This document shows, one piece after another, positions 47,401-58,175 of a stretch of 64,000 bases of DNA. The notes below the pieces were generated by a model. It saw only the letters and a list, made by a program, of their open reading frames with translations, had not been told where the DNA came from and did not search any database. How positions within the stretch are numbered: the stretch's first letter is position 1; every line of letters begins with the position of its first letter. Made by a program: the position numbers and the translations under genes. Source of the DNA: Imbricaverruca yamaguchii (taxonomy: Eukaryota > Arthropoda > Thecostraca > Neoverrucidae); the NCBI GenBank assembly GCA_034440575.1, contig JAOTOL010001177.1:62001-126000 (forward strand), given 5' to 3'.

Positions 47401-48059
47401 TCAAAGCATGCTAAAAAAACACTCGTAGGAAACACGTAAATAGCCTTTCCCGAATGGCGTCGGACGTATATGAGCCGACTTGCTTTCTTCTTAGAAATGC
47501 ATGCTTGTCTCGCGGTGCCGTCGGACGTAGATGAGGCGACTTGCTTTAGGGAAACAAAAAGAAAAGGAAAAATTGGCGTAACGTAAAACGACTCCACAGA
47601 GAAGCCATCGGACGTAAATGATCAGATTTACCTAGCAACTCATAACGTAAAACGACTACCCGGTACAGTAGAAGTATACTAACTCAACTGCCAACCCTCC
47701 ATGGCGTACTTGGACTAACCCGCTACTAACAACTAACATTCGGCGGCCGGCGTGAGAGGCGGTGTGGACAATTACCTCTTTGTTCGCACGGTAAGGATCC
47801 GTTGGTGCTCTTCGATAAGAGTAGGCTAAAGCCGGCAACCTGGTAAAATCAACATCTCATCGCTCCCAAAACGCTCCACCTCTACCCCAGCTACACATTA
47901 TCTTGCGGAGGAGTACATTGAAACTAAAGCCATTCGAACATCAGTGAGAAGTCCCCCACCCAGCTCTGCCTTCAGCACCTAAGATATCACACAAGCTATA
48001 ACGTAAAACTCAGTTGTCGGGATGTACACTCGCTTGCACTTTGTTTGCAAACAGCCACA
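47401..48059. other. Unassigned DNA with a weak tandem motif
   Basis: CGTCGGACGTAGATGAGGCG and variants occur at about 47457, 47517 and 47606, together with TAACGTAAAACGACT words. Nothing further can be supported. Confidence 0.4.
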
Positions 48060-48063
48060 TTAA

Positions 48064-49388
48064 CACGCGCCCTGGAGGGGGGGGGGGCGAAATCCGCCCA
48101 CCCCTCCTGTTTTTCGTAGATAGCTCCAGATTTTACCGGCCGATATACGTCATTGTTTGTGTACCTGCTTAGAAATGAACGGCACGCTGTGTAAAGTAAG
48201 AAAAACGAAAATCGACTCAAAATTCTTCGAGTTAGGGGTCGGTAAACTCAAAAGAGTTTCTCAGCGCCAGACCACAAATATCGGCGCTGACGCGCTTCCC
48301 GTATATCGACAAAAAGGAAGTGTTCTTGGCAACACTAGCGACTTGTTTGATGTATATTGTTATGCTACATTGTTCCAAAGTCATGTCAGGTTACCGGGGT
48401 CAAGTCAGGTCAAGTTCATGACAGGTTAACACACGCCCTGGAGGGGTGGATGGCGAAATCCGTCCACCCCTCCGATTTTTCGTACACAACTCCATATTGT
48501 ACTGACCGATGTGCGCCATTTTTTTCCGTACCTGCTTAGAAATGGCCGGCGCATTGTTTAAATCAAGACAAATTAAAATCGGCCGAAAAGGTTTTAAGTT
48601 ATGGGCCGTTAAAATGTTTTTAAAAAATCGCAGCACCAGACCACAGAAATCTGCGCTGATGCGCTTCCCGTATATTGGCAAAAGGGAAGTGTTCTTGACA
48701 ACACTAGCGGCTTGTTTGATGCATATTGTTATGCTATATCATTTAAAAGTCATGTTAGGTCGCCGAGGTCATCATGACAGGCTAATGGAACCAAGCATGG
48801 TCAACTGGAATGTTGTCATAAATGGAAATGACTGTCATGCAATTGACGTCACTTTGCATGTTACTCCCTACACATCCTACTGTTTGTCATTGTGTGCTTA
48901 AGTGTTTCTATACTTTATTCATGTATTTCACTCCTTTCTTTGCAAAACCGATTGTGCCGAGCCGCCCAACGGAGCAGTCAGGTGGGCAGCCCGGTTCCGG
49001 TAACTGGAGCAGGTAATGACCTGATAAAGTGCTCTTATATAGGTGACCTGAGGTCAAATGGCGGATCTGGCATATGCATTACATCATTAGTAATGTCCAA
49101 AACATCATTAATGCCAATTTTGGAACATTTAAACACAATCACAGCGATCCATACCAATGGCAAGCCAAGCCAAGCAAAACCAGAAACTTTTGCTATTTTG
49201 ACCTCATGTGACCTTGAAGATGTTGACCTAAGGCCACTAAATTTGCACACAATAGAGCTAACTATCGTGCCCATCCACCCTGCGAATTTCGTTGCTCTAG
49301 CCTTAATGGGAGCCGAGATCTTAGGGGGGGGGGCGGAATCCGCCCCCCTCCAGTGCGCGTAATTTTCAGAGGCCCTCCAGGGCGCGTG
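48064..49388 (+). mobile_element. TTAA-flanked non-autonomous element, copy 2
   Basis: Perfect TTAA flanks lie on both sides (48060-48063 and 49389-49392). The ends are inverted repeats CACGCGCCCTGGAGG and CCTCCAGGGCGCGTG. The left 365 bp is doubled: a second unit starts at an internal TTAA (about 48426) with CACACGCCCTGG. The right part (48790-49388) is single and includes a second, shorter inverted end (CCAGTGCGCGTAA). It is the reverse complement of 15306-16635. No transposase is encoded. Confidence 0.87.
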
Positions 49389-49689
49389 TTAAAGACAGAC
49401 ATGTGACGTACTCGCTTTCAATGCGGCGCAAATGACCTTCAAGGTCTGGCACGTCTAAAAAATTTCCCGCCCCCCCTGTGAGGTCACCCTGTGTCTTGTG
49501 TTTTACAAGTTACCTGGCAACTTTTAGGGCTTATGAAGCCAAATATGACATATTTTAGCGCAAGAAACGAAGTATTTGTGGGCCGGATAACTTGTGAATG
49601 CCTCCCACATGGTTCCACTAATAAAATTAAAAAGTAAAAATCGTTGAAAAATTGATTTTAATTCCTAATCACATACAATATTCTATATG

Positions 49690-49765
49690 AATGTGTGTGT
49701 GTGTGTGTGTACGTGTATATATATATTTATATATATGTGCATGTATGTGTGTGTGTGAACAGGAA
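49690..49765 (+). repeat. (TG)n-(AT)n microsatellite
   Basis: TG repeats, a short AT block and TG again. Confidence 0.9.
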
Positions 49766-50090
49766 GTCACTTGGTCATCGAAGGTTATGTAAGCTATATC
49801 GAACAGGATGTACGGTCCCGCCAAACTGCCTGCATGGAACTCTAGAAAAACTACTTGAGAGGTGTGGGTGGCGATGTTTCGTTTTGCTCTTCGCTCGGAT
49901 CCGCCCAGATTCGTTACCGTGGCATATCAACAGAGCTGCATAGCATCACTCACCGAGTTAGATATGGTAGCGATGCTGCATATCCATATGGAACAGTATG
50001 TATATTGTAAGCTAAGAACGAAAGCAACCGATAGGAAGGGGGATTGCATGAGCAATCCTCCTTCCCAGGGGATTGCTGGGAAGTTGGATA

Positions 50091-50221
50091 CACACACACA
50101 CACATTGTGCATGTCCCTCTTCACATTGTGTATGTACACACACACATATTGTGTATATCCCTCTTCACATTGCGTATGTACACACACACACATTTTGTAT
50201 ATCCCTCTTCACATTGCGTAT

Positions 50222-50255
<34 letters not shown>

Positions 50256-50329
50256 TGTGTATATCTCTCTTCACATTGCGTATGTACACACACACACACA
50301 TTGTGTATATCCCTCTTCACATTGCGTAT

Positions 50330-50391
<62 letters not shown>

Positions 50392-50507
50392 TGTGTATAT
50401 CCATCTTCGCATTGCGTATGCACACACACACACATTGTGTATATCCCTCTTCACATTGCGTATGTACACACACACACATTGTGTATATCCCTCTTCGCAT
50501 TGCGTAT

Positions 50508-50581
<74 letters not shown>

Positions 50582-50708
50582 TGTGTATATCCATCTTCGC
50601 ATTGCGTATGCACACACACACACATTGTGTATATCCCTCTTCACATTGCGTATGTACACACACACACACATTGTGTATATCCCTCTTCACATTGCGTATG
50701 TACACACG

Positions 50709-50760
<52 letters not shown>
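50091..50760 (+). repeat. Composite array: ~33-bp unit alternating with (AC)n, ending in (AT)n
   Basis: A unit TTGTGTATATCCCTCTTCAC-ATTGCGTATGT occurs about eleven times. Units are separated by AC tracts that vary from about 10 to 60 bp. A larger block of about 190 bp (from 50391) recurs at 50580, so the array has higher-order structure. The final 50 bp are AT dinucleotides. The long open frames on both strands are repeat translations. The array lies about 100 bp downstream of exon 2 of methyltransferase copy B. Confidence 0.93.
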
Positions 50761-50763
<3 letters not shown>

Positions 50764-50872
50764 ATCCAGGGAAATGCCCGACTTTTGCGATCCCTGGGTG
50801 AATGGCTGAAGCAGTTGCAGCCCCTTCAGCCAGGTTCCCTGGGTGCGCCACTGAGCAGGTGTGACGCGTTAC

Positions 50873-51013
50873 CATCTGTCCGACGCGGCCCGTCCCGGCG
50901 GCGATGTCGATCACTCTCAGCTGGCTGTGGGGAGTGTCGCCGCCCTCCGGGAACATCCGCAACAACGCATCGGCCGCCAGCCGCGGCGCCTTGTACAACC
51001 CGTCCGGCAGGTC
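50873..51013 (-). CDS. METTL27: METTL27-like methyltransferase copy B, exon 2 (SAM motif I)
   Basis: 141 bp with acceptor TTTTGCAG and donor ATG|GTAACG, the same as in copy A. It encodes DLPDGLYKAPRLAADALL and the SAM-binding VIDIAAGTGRVG. Only three bases differ from copy A. About 37 bp upstream of the acceptor lies the 3' tail of a full-length CR1 LINE in the same orientation, so any first exon must be more than 5 kb further upstream. None was recognised up to the window end. Confidence 0.87.
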
Positions 51014-51155
51014 CTGCAAAATAGTCACAAACTATTCGTACAATAGTGTGGACATAAAGACATAAAGACATAAAAGATCAGTGCAACTCTGAGCCACAAG
51101 GGCCCTTCTTGGTTGCACTCTGTACACTGAACCAGTTGCCCACCAAATCTGCCAA

Positions 51156-54100
51156 TCAGCCCTCCCTGTAATACTGAAAAGCAAGCCCTCTATTCTTATA
51201 ATGATTGTCTATGCTGTTTTTAAAGATGTTCAATGTTCTGCTACTGACGATGTTTTCTGGCAGCTGGTTCCAGTGTTCCACTACCCTGTTGGTGAAGAAA
51301 GTTTGCCTTAACCTTGTTCTGCTGTGGTTAATTTTAATTTTGAATTTATGACCTCTAATTGCATCATTTCTGTTAAATTCAAACATTTCCCCAAGGTATC
51401 CCCTCTCCAGACCATTGACAAATTTAAAGACCTCGATGAGATCTCCTCTCAGCCTTCTATATCTAAGTGAAAACATATTCAATTTCTTCAATCTTTCCTC
51501 ATATGCCAGGTTGCTTATGCCATTAACCATTTTTGTAGCCCTCTTTTGTACTCTCTCTAAAAGCCAACAATCTTTTTCATAGCTAGGAGACCAAGCTTGG
51601 ATGCAGTATTCCAAATGTGGCCTGACGTATGCACAGTAAAGCTTCCTGATCACTTCCTCACTTCTGTATGATACATTCCTATTTATTGCCCCGAGCATTC
51701 TCAGTGCCTTCTTCCTGGCTTCCTTGGTCTGTTCTGATGCCCCCAATTTTGTGTTTAGAATAACACCTAAATCCTTCTCCTGTTGAGTCACTGATAGCAC
51801 TTGGCCACCCATCAAGTATGGAGCCTTCATATGCTGCTTACCTACATGCATGATTTTGCACTTATCAAAGTTAAATTTCATTTGCCATTCTTCGGACCAC
51901 TTCACAAGTTCGTCTAAGTCTTTTTGCAGCGAGATATGCTCATCCTGACCTGTTATTGCCCTAAAGACCTTCAAATCATCTGCAAATTTCAAAACTTTAC
52001 TGCTTAGGCCACTTTCAATGTTATTTACAAATATAATGAACAGTAATGGCCCTAGTACTGACCCCTGGGGGACTCCACTAAGAACATTTTGCCATGATGA
52101 CTTTGTACCATTTAGCATCACTCTTTGCTGTCTATCTGAAAGCCACAACTCTATCCATTTTAAGATGCTACCTGCAATACCATGGGACTGAAGCTGTATC
52201 ATTAACCGTTTATGGGGTACCTTGTCAAAGGCCTTACTAAAGTCAAGATATGCTACATCAACCTGATTTCCCTGATCAAATTGTTCTGTGGCGAAGTTCA
52301 AAAAGTCCAAGAGGTTTGTGAGACACGATCGTCCTTTTCTAAATCCATGTTGAGTATCTTGAATCAATCTGCTACCTTCCAGATAACTAACTATTCTATC
52401 CTTGATAATTGATTCGAGTACCTTGCAGACTAGGGATGTGAGACTTATTGGCCTATAGTTTTCAACTTTCCCTCTTTCTCCTTTCTTGAAAATAGGAACT
52501 ACATTTGCCCTTTTCCAATCGGTTGGAATTTCATTATGTGAAACTGATCTACAAAATATTATACTAAGTGGAAATGCCAGTTCCTTTTCAGTTTCCCGCA
52601 ACACCCTAGCATAAATATCATCAGGTCCTGCTGCCTTATTTGGCTTTATTTTTCTGATATGATTGTAAACAACATCACTACCAATGAAATCAACATCATT
52701 TGTCAGATCCCATGTATCTGAACTATGGTGTACGGTCGGCAGATTGGTCATATCTTCCAATGTAAACACTGATTTGAACTGCTTGCTCAGCTCCTCAACC
52801 ATCTCACTATCCTCACCCAATGTAGTCCCGTTTACTTCCAGTGGACCAATTGTGTTAGAAACTTTACTCAGCTTGTAGAAACTAAAGAACTTTTTACTGT
52901 CCCCATTACAGTTTCTAGCTAAATCCAGTTCCTTTGCTCGCTTTGCTGCTCTGGTTTTTTGCTTCACAGTGTCTCTAGCTTTTCGATACGCCTTTAGATT
53001 AATGACATTTGAGGCTTCTTTAAAAACTCTAAATGCAGTTTTCTTAGCCCTAATTGCTTTTATCACGTCTGGTGTAAGCCATGCTGGCTTTCCTACCCTT
53101 CTTTTGCGTCTTTGCTTTTGGGGGACATGTCTAATCTGAGTTTCCTTTAAGTAAAATTTGAACTTTTCCCACATTTCACAGGCATTTAAATTGGAGAATT
53201 CTTCTTCCCATCTGATGGCACTTAAAGCCGCTCTCATGCCGTTAAAGTCTGCTTTGTTGAAATTTGGAACCTTTACCAAATTATCCTTGATAGTTTCCCC
53301 TACATGTGCCTTGAATCTAACTATGTTATGGTCACTTTTTCCCAGAGTTTCGCCTACAGTCAAGTCTTGAACCAAGTCACTTAAATCCGAGAATACAAGG
53401 TCCAAGAATGAACCATGCCTGGTAGGTTCCGATACAAACTGGTGTAAGAACAGGTCCTCTTCAAGGCATTTCCTGAACATTTTGCATGATGGGGAGCCAA
53501 CACCAGCATTTTCATAACCTTTTAGATTAAAGTCACCGAGAATAAGGCACTTCCTCTTAAAGTTTCTACTGATTTCCTCACAAATCACCTTGTCAAGCTC
53601 CAGTTGCTGAGAATGTGGCAGGGTTCCTGATCGGTAGAAAGCTCCTATCCTAAGAGTATTGCTGTTGCCTTTTCCCACAGTGACATCAAGCCAAATGGAC
53701 TCCACAGACACATTTTTATCCCCACCTGCTACTTTTTGAGAACTGAATAAGCTATTCACATAGAGCATTACACCACCCCCTTTCATTGCTGGACCCCTAT
53801 TGCACGAAAACATATTGTATCCCTGGATCTCATAGTCCTGTAAGTTATCTCCAAAATATCCTTCACTGACCCATGCCTCCGTAATGCAAACAAAATCCGG
53901 TTCCTCCTCAGCAACATAACACTTGAACTCATCAAATTTGGAACGGATACTCTGAGCATTAAACATCATACACTTAACAAATGCTCCATAACCACCTTTG
54001 GCTTTTTCATATTGAGGAGTTCTTTTATCACTAGATGAACTATGACTCTGTCCCCTTGAGTTGCTGCTGTCCCTATTTGCAGACTTTGAGGTTCTATTGC

Positions 54101-54158
54101 CTTGGCTGACACTATTGGAATATTCCTGAGTTGGCAATGCAATTTCATCCCTCCCCAC
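51156..54158 (-). CDS. CR1 ORF2: endonuclease-reverse transcriptase, 1000 aa
   Basis: The N-terminal AP-like endonuclease has FNAQS at residues 66-70, the catalytic Glu in ITEAW at about 94, GDFN at 208-211, and the final SDH at 275-277. The reverse transcriptase has LDFSKAFDKVPH near 638, SGVPQGSVLGP near 693 and the catalytic FADD at 725-728. The C-terminal region (about 800-1000) is the CR1/L2 type. The protein nicks target DNA and primes reverse transcription on it. Its start lies 8 bp after the ORF1 stop, so reinitiation is likely. All expected catalytic residues are present, so the copy may be active. Confidence 0.93.
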   Translation of the reverse strand: MGRDEIALPTQEYSNSVSQGNRTSKSANRDSSNSRGQSHSSSSDKRTPQYEKAKGGYGAFVKCMMFNAQSIRSKFDEFKCYVAEEEPDFVCITEAWVSEGYFGDNLQDYEIQGYNMFSCNRGPAMKGGGVMLYVNSLFSSQKVAGGDKNVSVESIWLDVTVGKGNSNTLRIGAFYRSGTLPHSQQLELDKVICEEISRNFKRKCLILGDFNLKGYENAGVGSPSCKMFRKCLEEDLFLHQFVSEPTRHGSFLDLVFSDLSDLVQDLTVGETLGKSDHNIVRFKAHVGETIKDNLVKVPNFNKADFNGMRAALSAIRWEEEFSNLNACEMWEKFKFYLKETQIRHVPQKQRRKRRVGKPAWLTPDVIKAIRAKKTAFRVFKEASNVINLKAYRKARDTVKQKTRAAKRAKELDLARNCNGDSKKFFSFYKLSKVSNTIGPLEVNGTTLGEDSEMVEELSKQFKSVFTLEDMTNLPTVHHSSDTWDLTNDVDFIGSDVVYNHIRKIKPNKAAGPDDIYARVLRETEKELAFPLSIIFCRSVSHNEIPTDWKRANVVPIFKKGERGKVENYRPISLTSLVCKVLESIIKDRIVSYLEGSRLIQDTQHGFRKGRSCLTNLLDFLNFATEQFDQGNQVDVAYLDFSKAFDKVPHKRLMIQLQSHGIAGSILKWIELWLSDRQQRVMLNGTKSSWQNVLSGVPQGSVLGPLLFIIFVNNIESGLSSKVLKFADDLKVFRAITGQDEHISLQKDLDELVKWSEEWQMKFNFDKCKIMHVGKQHMKAPYLMGGQVLSVTQQEKDLGVILNTKLGASEQTKEARKKALRMLGAINRNVSYRSEEVIRKLYCAYVRPHLEYCIQAWSPSYEKDCWLLERVQKRATKMVNGISNLAYEERLKKLNMFSLRYRRLRGDLIEVFKFVNGLERGYLGEMFEFNRNDAIRGHKFKIKINHSRTRLRQTFFTNRVVEHWNQLPENIVSSRTLNIFKNSIDNHYKNRGLAFQYYREG

Positions 54159-54166
54159 CCCATTTC

Positions 54167-55123
54167 CTAGTTTCCCTGAAGGACATGCTCATATACTTTG
54201 CCTAACACATGGACCCCCTTCTCAGAAAAATGCAGGCCATCCTTCTGATAGAGGTCCCACGATGCATAAAACCTGCTCCACTCGTCTACAAATGTAAAAC
54301 CTAGCTCCTGGCAGAGCTTTCCTACCCTGGTGTTAGCTGCCAGTGCCCTAGAGCTCCACTCAGGGGAGGCTCTAGCCCTAGGCAAAATTCCTGTTACAAG
54401 CACTCTATTGGTACCCTTCAGGGTGGCCAGAAGGGCCCTGTATTCCCGCAGAAGCTCCTCGCTCCTAGTATGACCTATGTTATTTACCCCTACATGCACT
54501 ATGACTGTGTTAAACTGGTGATCACTGGTGACCTGTGCCACCGCAGTTACCAGGTCCTTCACCTTGGCACCAGGCCTGGTGATGCACCTCCTGTCCCTCC
54601 TACCTTTACAAAATACCCGCTCTAAATGACGCACACGAGAGTCTCCTATGACCAGCACTGACTCCTTACTACTGCTATCCTGGGGGCAGTCATCTAATGC
54701 CTGGAACATATTTGCTGTTACTATGCCTGCCCGCTGGGCCGGTCGGCTACACTTCCTCCCGCTCCTACCACCTGCCACCTGCCACTCACTGACCCTTTCC
54801 TTAGGTTCGCGTCTCCAAATCCTCCACCCCCTGACCTCATGCCACTTCCCCTCCTGTGACCTACCAGAACTACCCCTCCTCTGTTCACTATTAACACTAT
54901 TAACACTCCCCTCTTGAGAGATCCCAGCCACCTCCACAGTAGGGGAAACCTCAGCTACCTGGTGGCCTGCGACCACCTGGGCATATGATGTCCCTGCTAC
55001 GGATTGACCCCTTGTTGCTTTATCTTGCCTACCCTGTGCAACAAGGGCAGCCTTGAGGTTGGAAACCTCTGCCTTAAGGGTCCTAATTTCTTCCTCTAGT
55101 GCCTGCATCCTGGTCGAAACCAT
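54167..55123 (-). CDS. CR1 ORF1: coiled coil and SGNH esterase-like domain, 318 aa
   Basis: Residues 5-32 form a heptad-rich coiled coil (MQALEEEIRTLKAEV). A basic, glycine- and serine-rich linker follows. An SGNH hydrolase fold then carries IGDSRVRH (Ser162), the Gly in RPGAKV (185), GVNNIG (Asn near 214-215) and DGLHF (Asp295, His298), so all four catalytic blocks are present. CR1 ORF1 proteins are known to carry esterase domains; their role in transposition is thought to involve RNA or membrane association but is not settled. It lies directly upstream of ORF2. Confidence 0.9.
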   Translation of the reverse strand: MVSTRMQALEEEIRTLKAEVSNLKAALVAQGRQDKATRGQSVAGTSYAQVVAGHQVAEVSPTVEVAGISQEGSVNSVNSEQRRGSSGRSQEGKWHEVRGWRIWRREPKERVSEWQVAGGRSGRKCSRPAQRAGIVTANMFQALDDCPQDSSSKESVLVIGDSRVRHLERVFCKGRRDRRCITRPGAKVKDLVTAVAQVTSDHQFNTVIVHVGVNNIGHTRSEELLREYRALLATLKGTNRVLVTGILPRARASPEWSSRALAANTRVGKLCQELGFTFVDEWSRFYASWDLYQKDGLHFSEKGVHVLGKVYEHVLQGN

Positions 55124-55180
55124 CCTAAACGCTGCAGCTTATGCCTAGATTTAGATTCAAATTAACTTGCTAAATTAACT

Positions 55181-55507
55181 TGCTAAACAACCGACAAAAA
55201 AGCTAACTATCATTCACTATAAATCGCTACCTCCTATACTGTCAGTTAAATATCTGAGTGCCTCAAGAAAAGCAGAAACTATTAAACAATTGTTTGGTTT
55301 TTTTTTTTGGTTTTTTTCTTTTTAAATAAATTAAATAACTAAACAAGATGTCTAATCTAATTGTCTTCCACACAAGTAGACAACTATATAAATATCCCTT
55401 TGATATCACTTATGGCTAGACAGAAAAATGAACAGTCACACAGCACTTATGAATACCCCCAACTTACTACTAATTAAACTATCTTAAACTTCAACACCAA
55501 ACACACT
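55181..55507 (-). repeat. CR1 5'UTR monomer, ORF1-proximal
   Basis: First of two nearly identical 327-bp tandem units upstream of ORF1. It contains a T-rich tract (plus strand) and AAATAAATTAAATAACT. Confidence 0.9.
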
Positions 55508-55833
55508 TGCTAAACAACCGACAAAAAAGCTAACTATCATTCACTATAAAGCGCTACCTCCTATACTGTCAGTTAAATATCTGAGTGCCTCAAGAAAAGC
55601 AGAAACTATTAAACAATTGTTTGTTTTTTTGTTTTGTTTTTTTTTTTTTAAATAAATTAAATAACTAAACAAGATGTCTAATCTAATTGTCTTCCTCACA
55701 AGTAGACAACTATATAAATATCCCTTTGATATCACTTATGGCTAGACAGAAAAATGAACAGTCACACAGCACTTATGAATACCCCCAACTTACTACTAAT
55801 TAAACTATCTTAAACTTCAACACCAAACACACT
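55508..55833 (-). repeat. CR1 5'UTR monomer, distal
   Basis: Second unit, with only a few differences from the first (CTATAAAGCG versus CTATAAATCG and the length of the T tract). Tandem promoter monomers are known in mouse L1; here the role is inferred. Confidence 0.9.
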
Positions 55834-55990
55834 ATGCACACCAAAAAATAAATAAAGTATGTTAGGATAGTATGAATGTTGTCTAATGTACTTATCAAAT
55901 CTACACACTTGTAATATCTCCTACTACAGAAATCGAAGAGTCGAGAACACGCCGAAGCCAAAGATGGCGTCCTGCGGCGTCGCTAGGTTA

Positions 55991-57440
55991 ATATAGTATA
56001 GTTTGCGTGCTACGAAAATGCTTATAAGATAAAACCTAATGAAATATAATAAGAGAAGTAATTGCTAAGCACCTATCCACAGCTTAGACTAGAGTACTGC
56101 CCTGTTCTGCAGCGACTTATCTGGAAACCTGGAGCTCGGGGGCGCGTGCTTCCACCTTGAGAGCTGGCGGCAAACTGTGGAATATGCCACTTACTGAACA
56201 TTAAGTCCACGTCCTTCCTCAAACAAAGTATCGATAGCCTGCTCTATACGGCAACCACCGGCAGCCTTTTCGAGGCAAAGGCATGCCTTTGACAGATGTT
56301 GCCATATCTTGGGGCTTTCGTTTAATAATAAGCGCAGGGAATGCGACCTTTTGGAGTGGAGAATACAGCCTTTTGGAGTGGAGAAATCGGGCCATATTTT
56401 GCATAAAAGTGTTCCCATTGATTGCTGAAAATAAAGGAATGTACGGAATTGTGTGGCTGGAGAACGTTATCTACCCACTCACTTAGGTAGGTACGATAAG
56501 CGGCAGATACTAGAACCGAATACCCAAGGAGGAAGTCTGTAAGTGACCAGTGGGCTCTTGCTGGAGTTTGATGTGATGCTTATTCAGCTCTGTAAATTCC
56601 ATGCATTCACTAGTGTTTCCAAGACGGACATATCAGTCCAGCTAACAACAATAAAACATCCTGATTCGGAGCAAACTTGTTCTTCAATCTCAAATTATGC
56701 GAAATCTAGTTCCATTTTATGAAAGTGTTGCTCTGAGCTCATGCTTAGACACCTAGTTAGGCACCTACTAAGCTTTCAAAATTCAAGAAATTAGACAATT
56801 AGAAAGAAAGAAAATTTATTTGGCCGTAGTAAGGAACCCCAAACCAACTTTTGGAGTCTGCACAATGCATGCGATTTGGGTAAATGCATAGTAAAAGCCC
56901 CTACGGCACTTTACGTTAAAAGTGTTTCAAGTGCCTTCATGTAATTTTACAGAATTATAAATTGATATCTTTTGGAAATGAAAACTTTTTAGATATGCTC
57001 TCCAAGTCATACTCACATCTCAATAAGCAGTCATTTCATGATGAAAATATGGCATTATTGTGCTTTAAGGTGGTAACAAGACAAGTTTGTACATACATAT
57101 ATTTTAATAAAACAAACAACTGGGTTAGGATTGGTTAGGGTCGGTCAGCTTAAGTTTTTATTTCGATTTTTTGTAAAAGTTTCTTCTCTTTCACACTCTA
57201 ATTTTTGTTCTTCTCCAAAAGCAGCTGATGCTAGATTAGGCTATGATGGGCCATTTTTTAAGTTTTCAGAAAATAATTTGCTTAAAATTTGTATAATATC
57301 TCATTTGAACATTTTTTGCCAAAGTGAGGTTAGTCTAGGTTAGAGTACATTATATTTCATTTTTTTCATTTTGAAACATTTCTTTTCATGCTATGGTACC
57401 TAACTCGAAGTCCCATTTTAACAATAATCGGTGAACTGGG
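55991..57440. other. Unassigned DNA
   Basis: AT-rich without a supported gene. Exon 1 of methyltransferase copy B was searched for here by eye and not found. Confidence 0.4.
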
Positions 57441-57447
57441 ATAGAAA

Positions 57448-58175
57448 AGGGGGGTTGACGACCCCATACAATTTTCCGCGGACTGTGAAAAAAAAAACTG
57501 CGGGAGGCTGCGCACCGAAATTTGGCATACCTTTTTCCATATCAATTTGGCATGTTGTGTAAAAAGTTTGAAGTCAGGTCATATAGGGTCAATGAGTTAG
57601 TCAAGTTCACGTGAGATCACCTCCAAAAAGTCCAACCAGTCGTCACGCTTTAATGCATAAAGATATTTGAATGGAACTTTCACCGTTTGTCTACCGTTAG
57701 GGATGCAAAAAAATGAACAAGATGCATTTTTCATTTTTTTCCGTTCTTGATTACTTATTTGCTTTGTATATTTTCCCTTTAGAGATAAAATCAAAGATTC
57801 TGGCTAAAATAAGCATTTTCTTGGAGCAAGTTGAGCAAGTTGGAGCACTTCGAACAACAGTTTTCGGTCCGCTCTACCCATTAGAAAAGGAAAATTAAAG
57901 AAAACTGGAAAACTGAAAATTTTGAAACTTCAAGAAAAACTTTTCATTATCGGGTGGCCAAAGATGTTATGCCATTGGTCGATTTCGTCTTCCTTTTCTG
58001 ATTCCAAATATTTTTTCCATCAAATCTCCCTCAAAATGAACCTCCGAAAACCACAAACATGACGCACCTCGTGAAACTCTAGATCACCTAGTGACGTCAC
58101 TTTTGGGGGATTTTTTTTATTGCGGGCCTGGCCCTACTCGTCGAGCGCTTTCCGATGACACCTATTTCGTTTAGT
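57448..58175. mobile_element. Diverged relative of the palindrome element, without palindromes
   Basis: It aligns in order with the outer parts and single arms of 40918-41985: AATTTGGCATACC, GGGATGCAAAAAAATG, TTCTTGATTACTTATT, GATTCTGGCTAAAAT, CGCTCTACCCATTA, CTAGTGACGTCACTT and CTACTCGTCGAGCGCTTTCC. Each arm is present once, so this is probably the unrearranged form of the family. Confidence 0.7.

Larger units (their letters stand above)
51052..55990 (-). mobile_element. CR1-like LINE, apparently full length and intact
   Basis: On the minus strand it has a 5' untranslated region with two 327-bp monomers, ORF1 (coiled coil plus SGNH esterase), ORF2 (AP-endonuclease plus reverse transcriptase), a short 3' UTR and an 8-bp tail repeat (TCTTTATG)n. 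Both frames are uninterrupted. Fragments at 30366-31778 and 33667-34983 belong to the same family. The 5' boundary near 55990 is approximate; it is placed after a GCCATCTT motif (minus strand), a common YY1-like start of LINE promoters. No target duplication is evident, which is usual for CR1. Confidence 0.9.

Noticed and set aside
49862..51024. Long histidine/threonine- and cysteine/valine-rich open frames on both strands
   Set aside because: They translate (AC)n and the 33-bp array, and the part near 50870-51010 is the antisense of methyltransferase exon 2.
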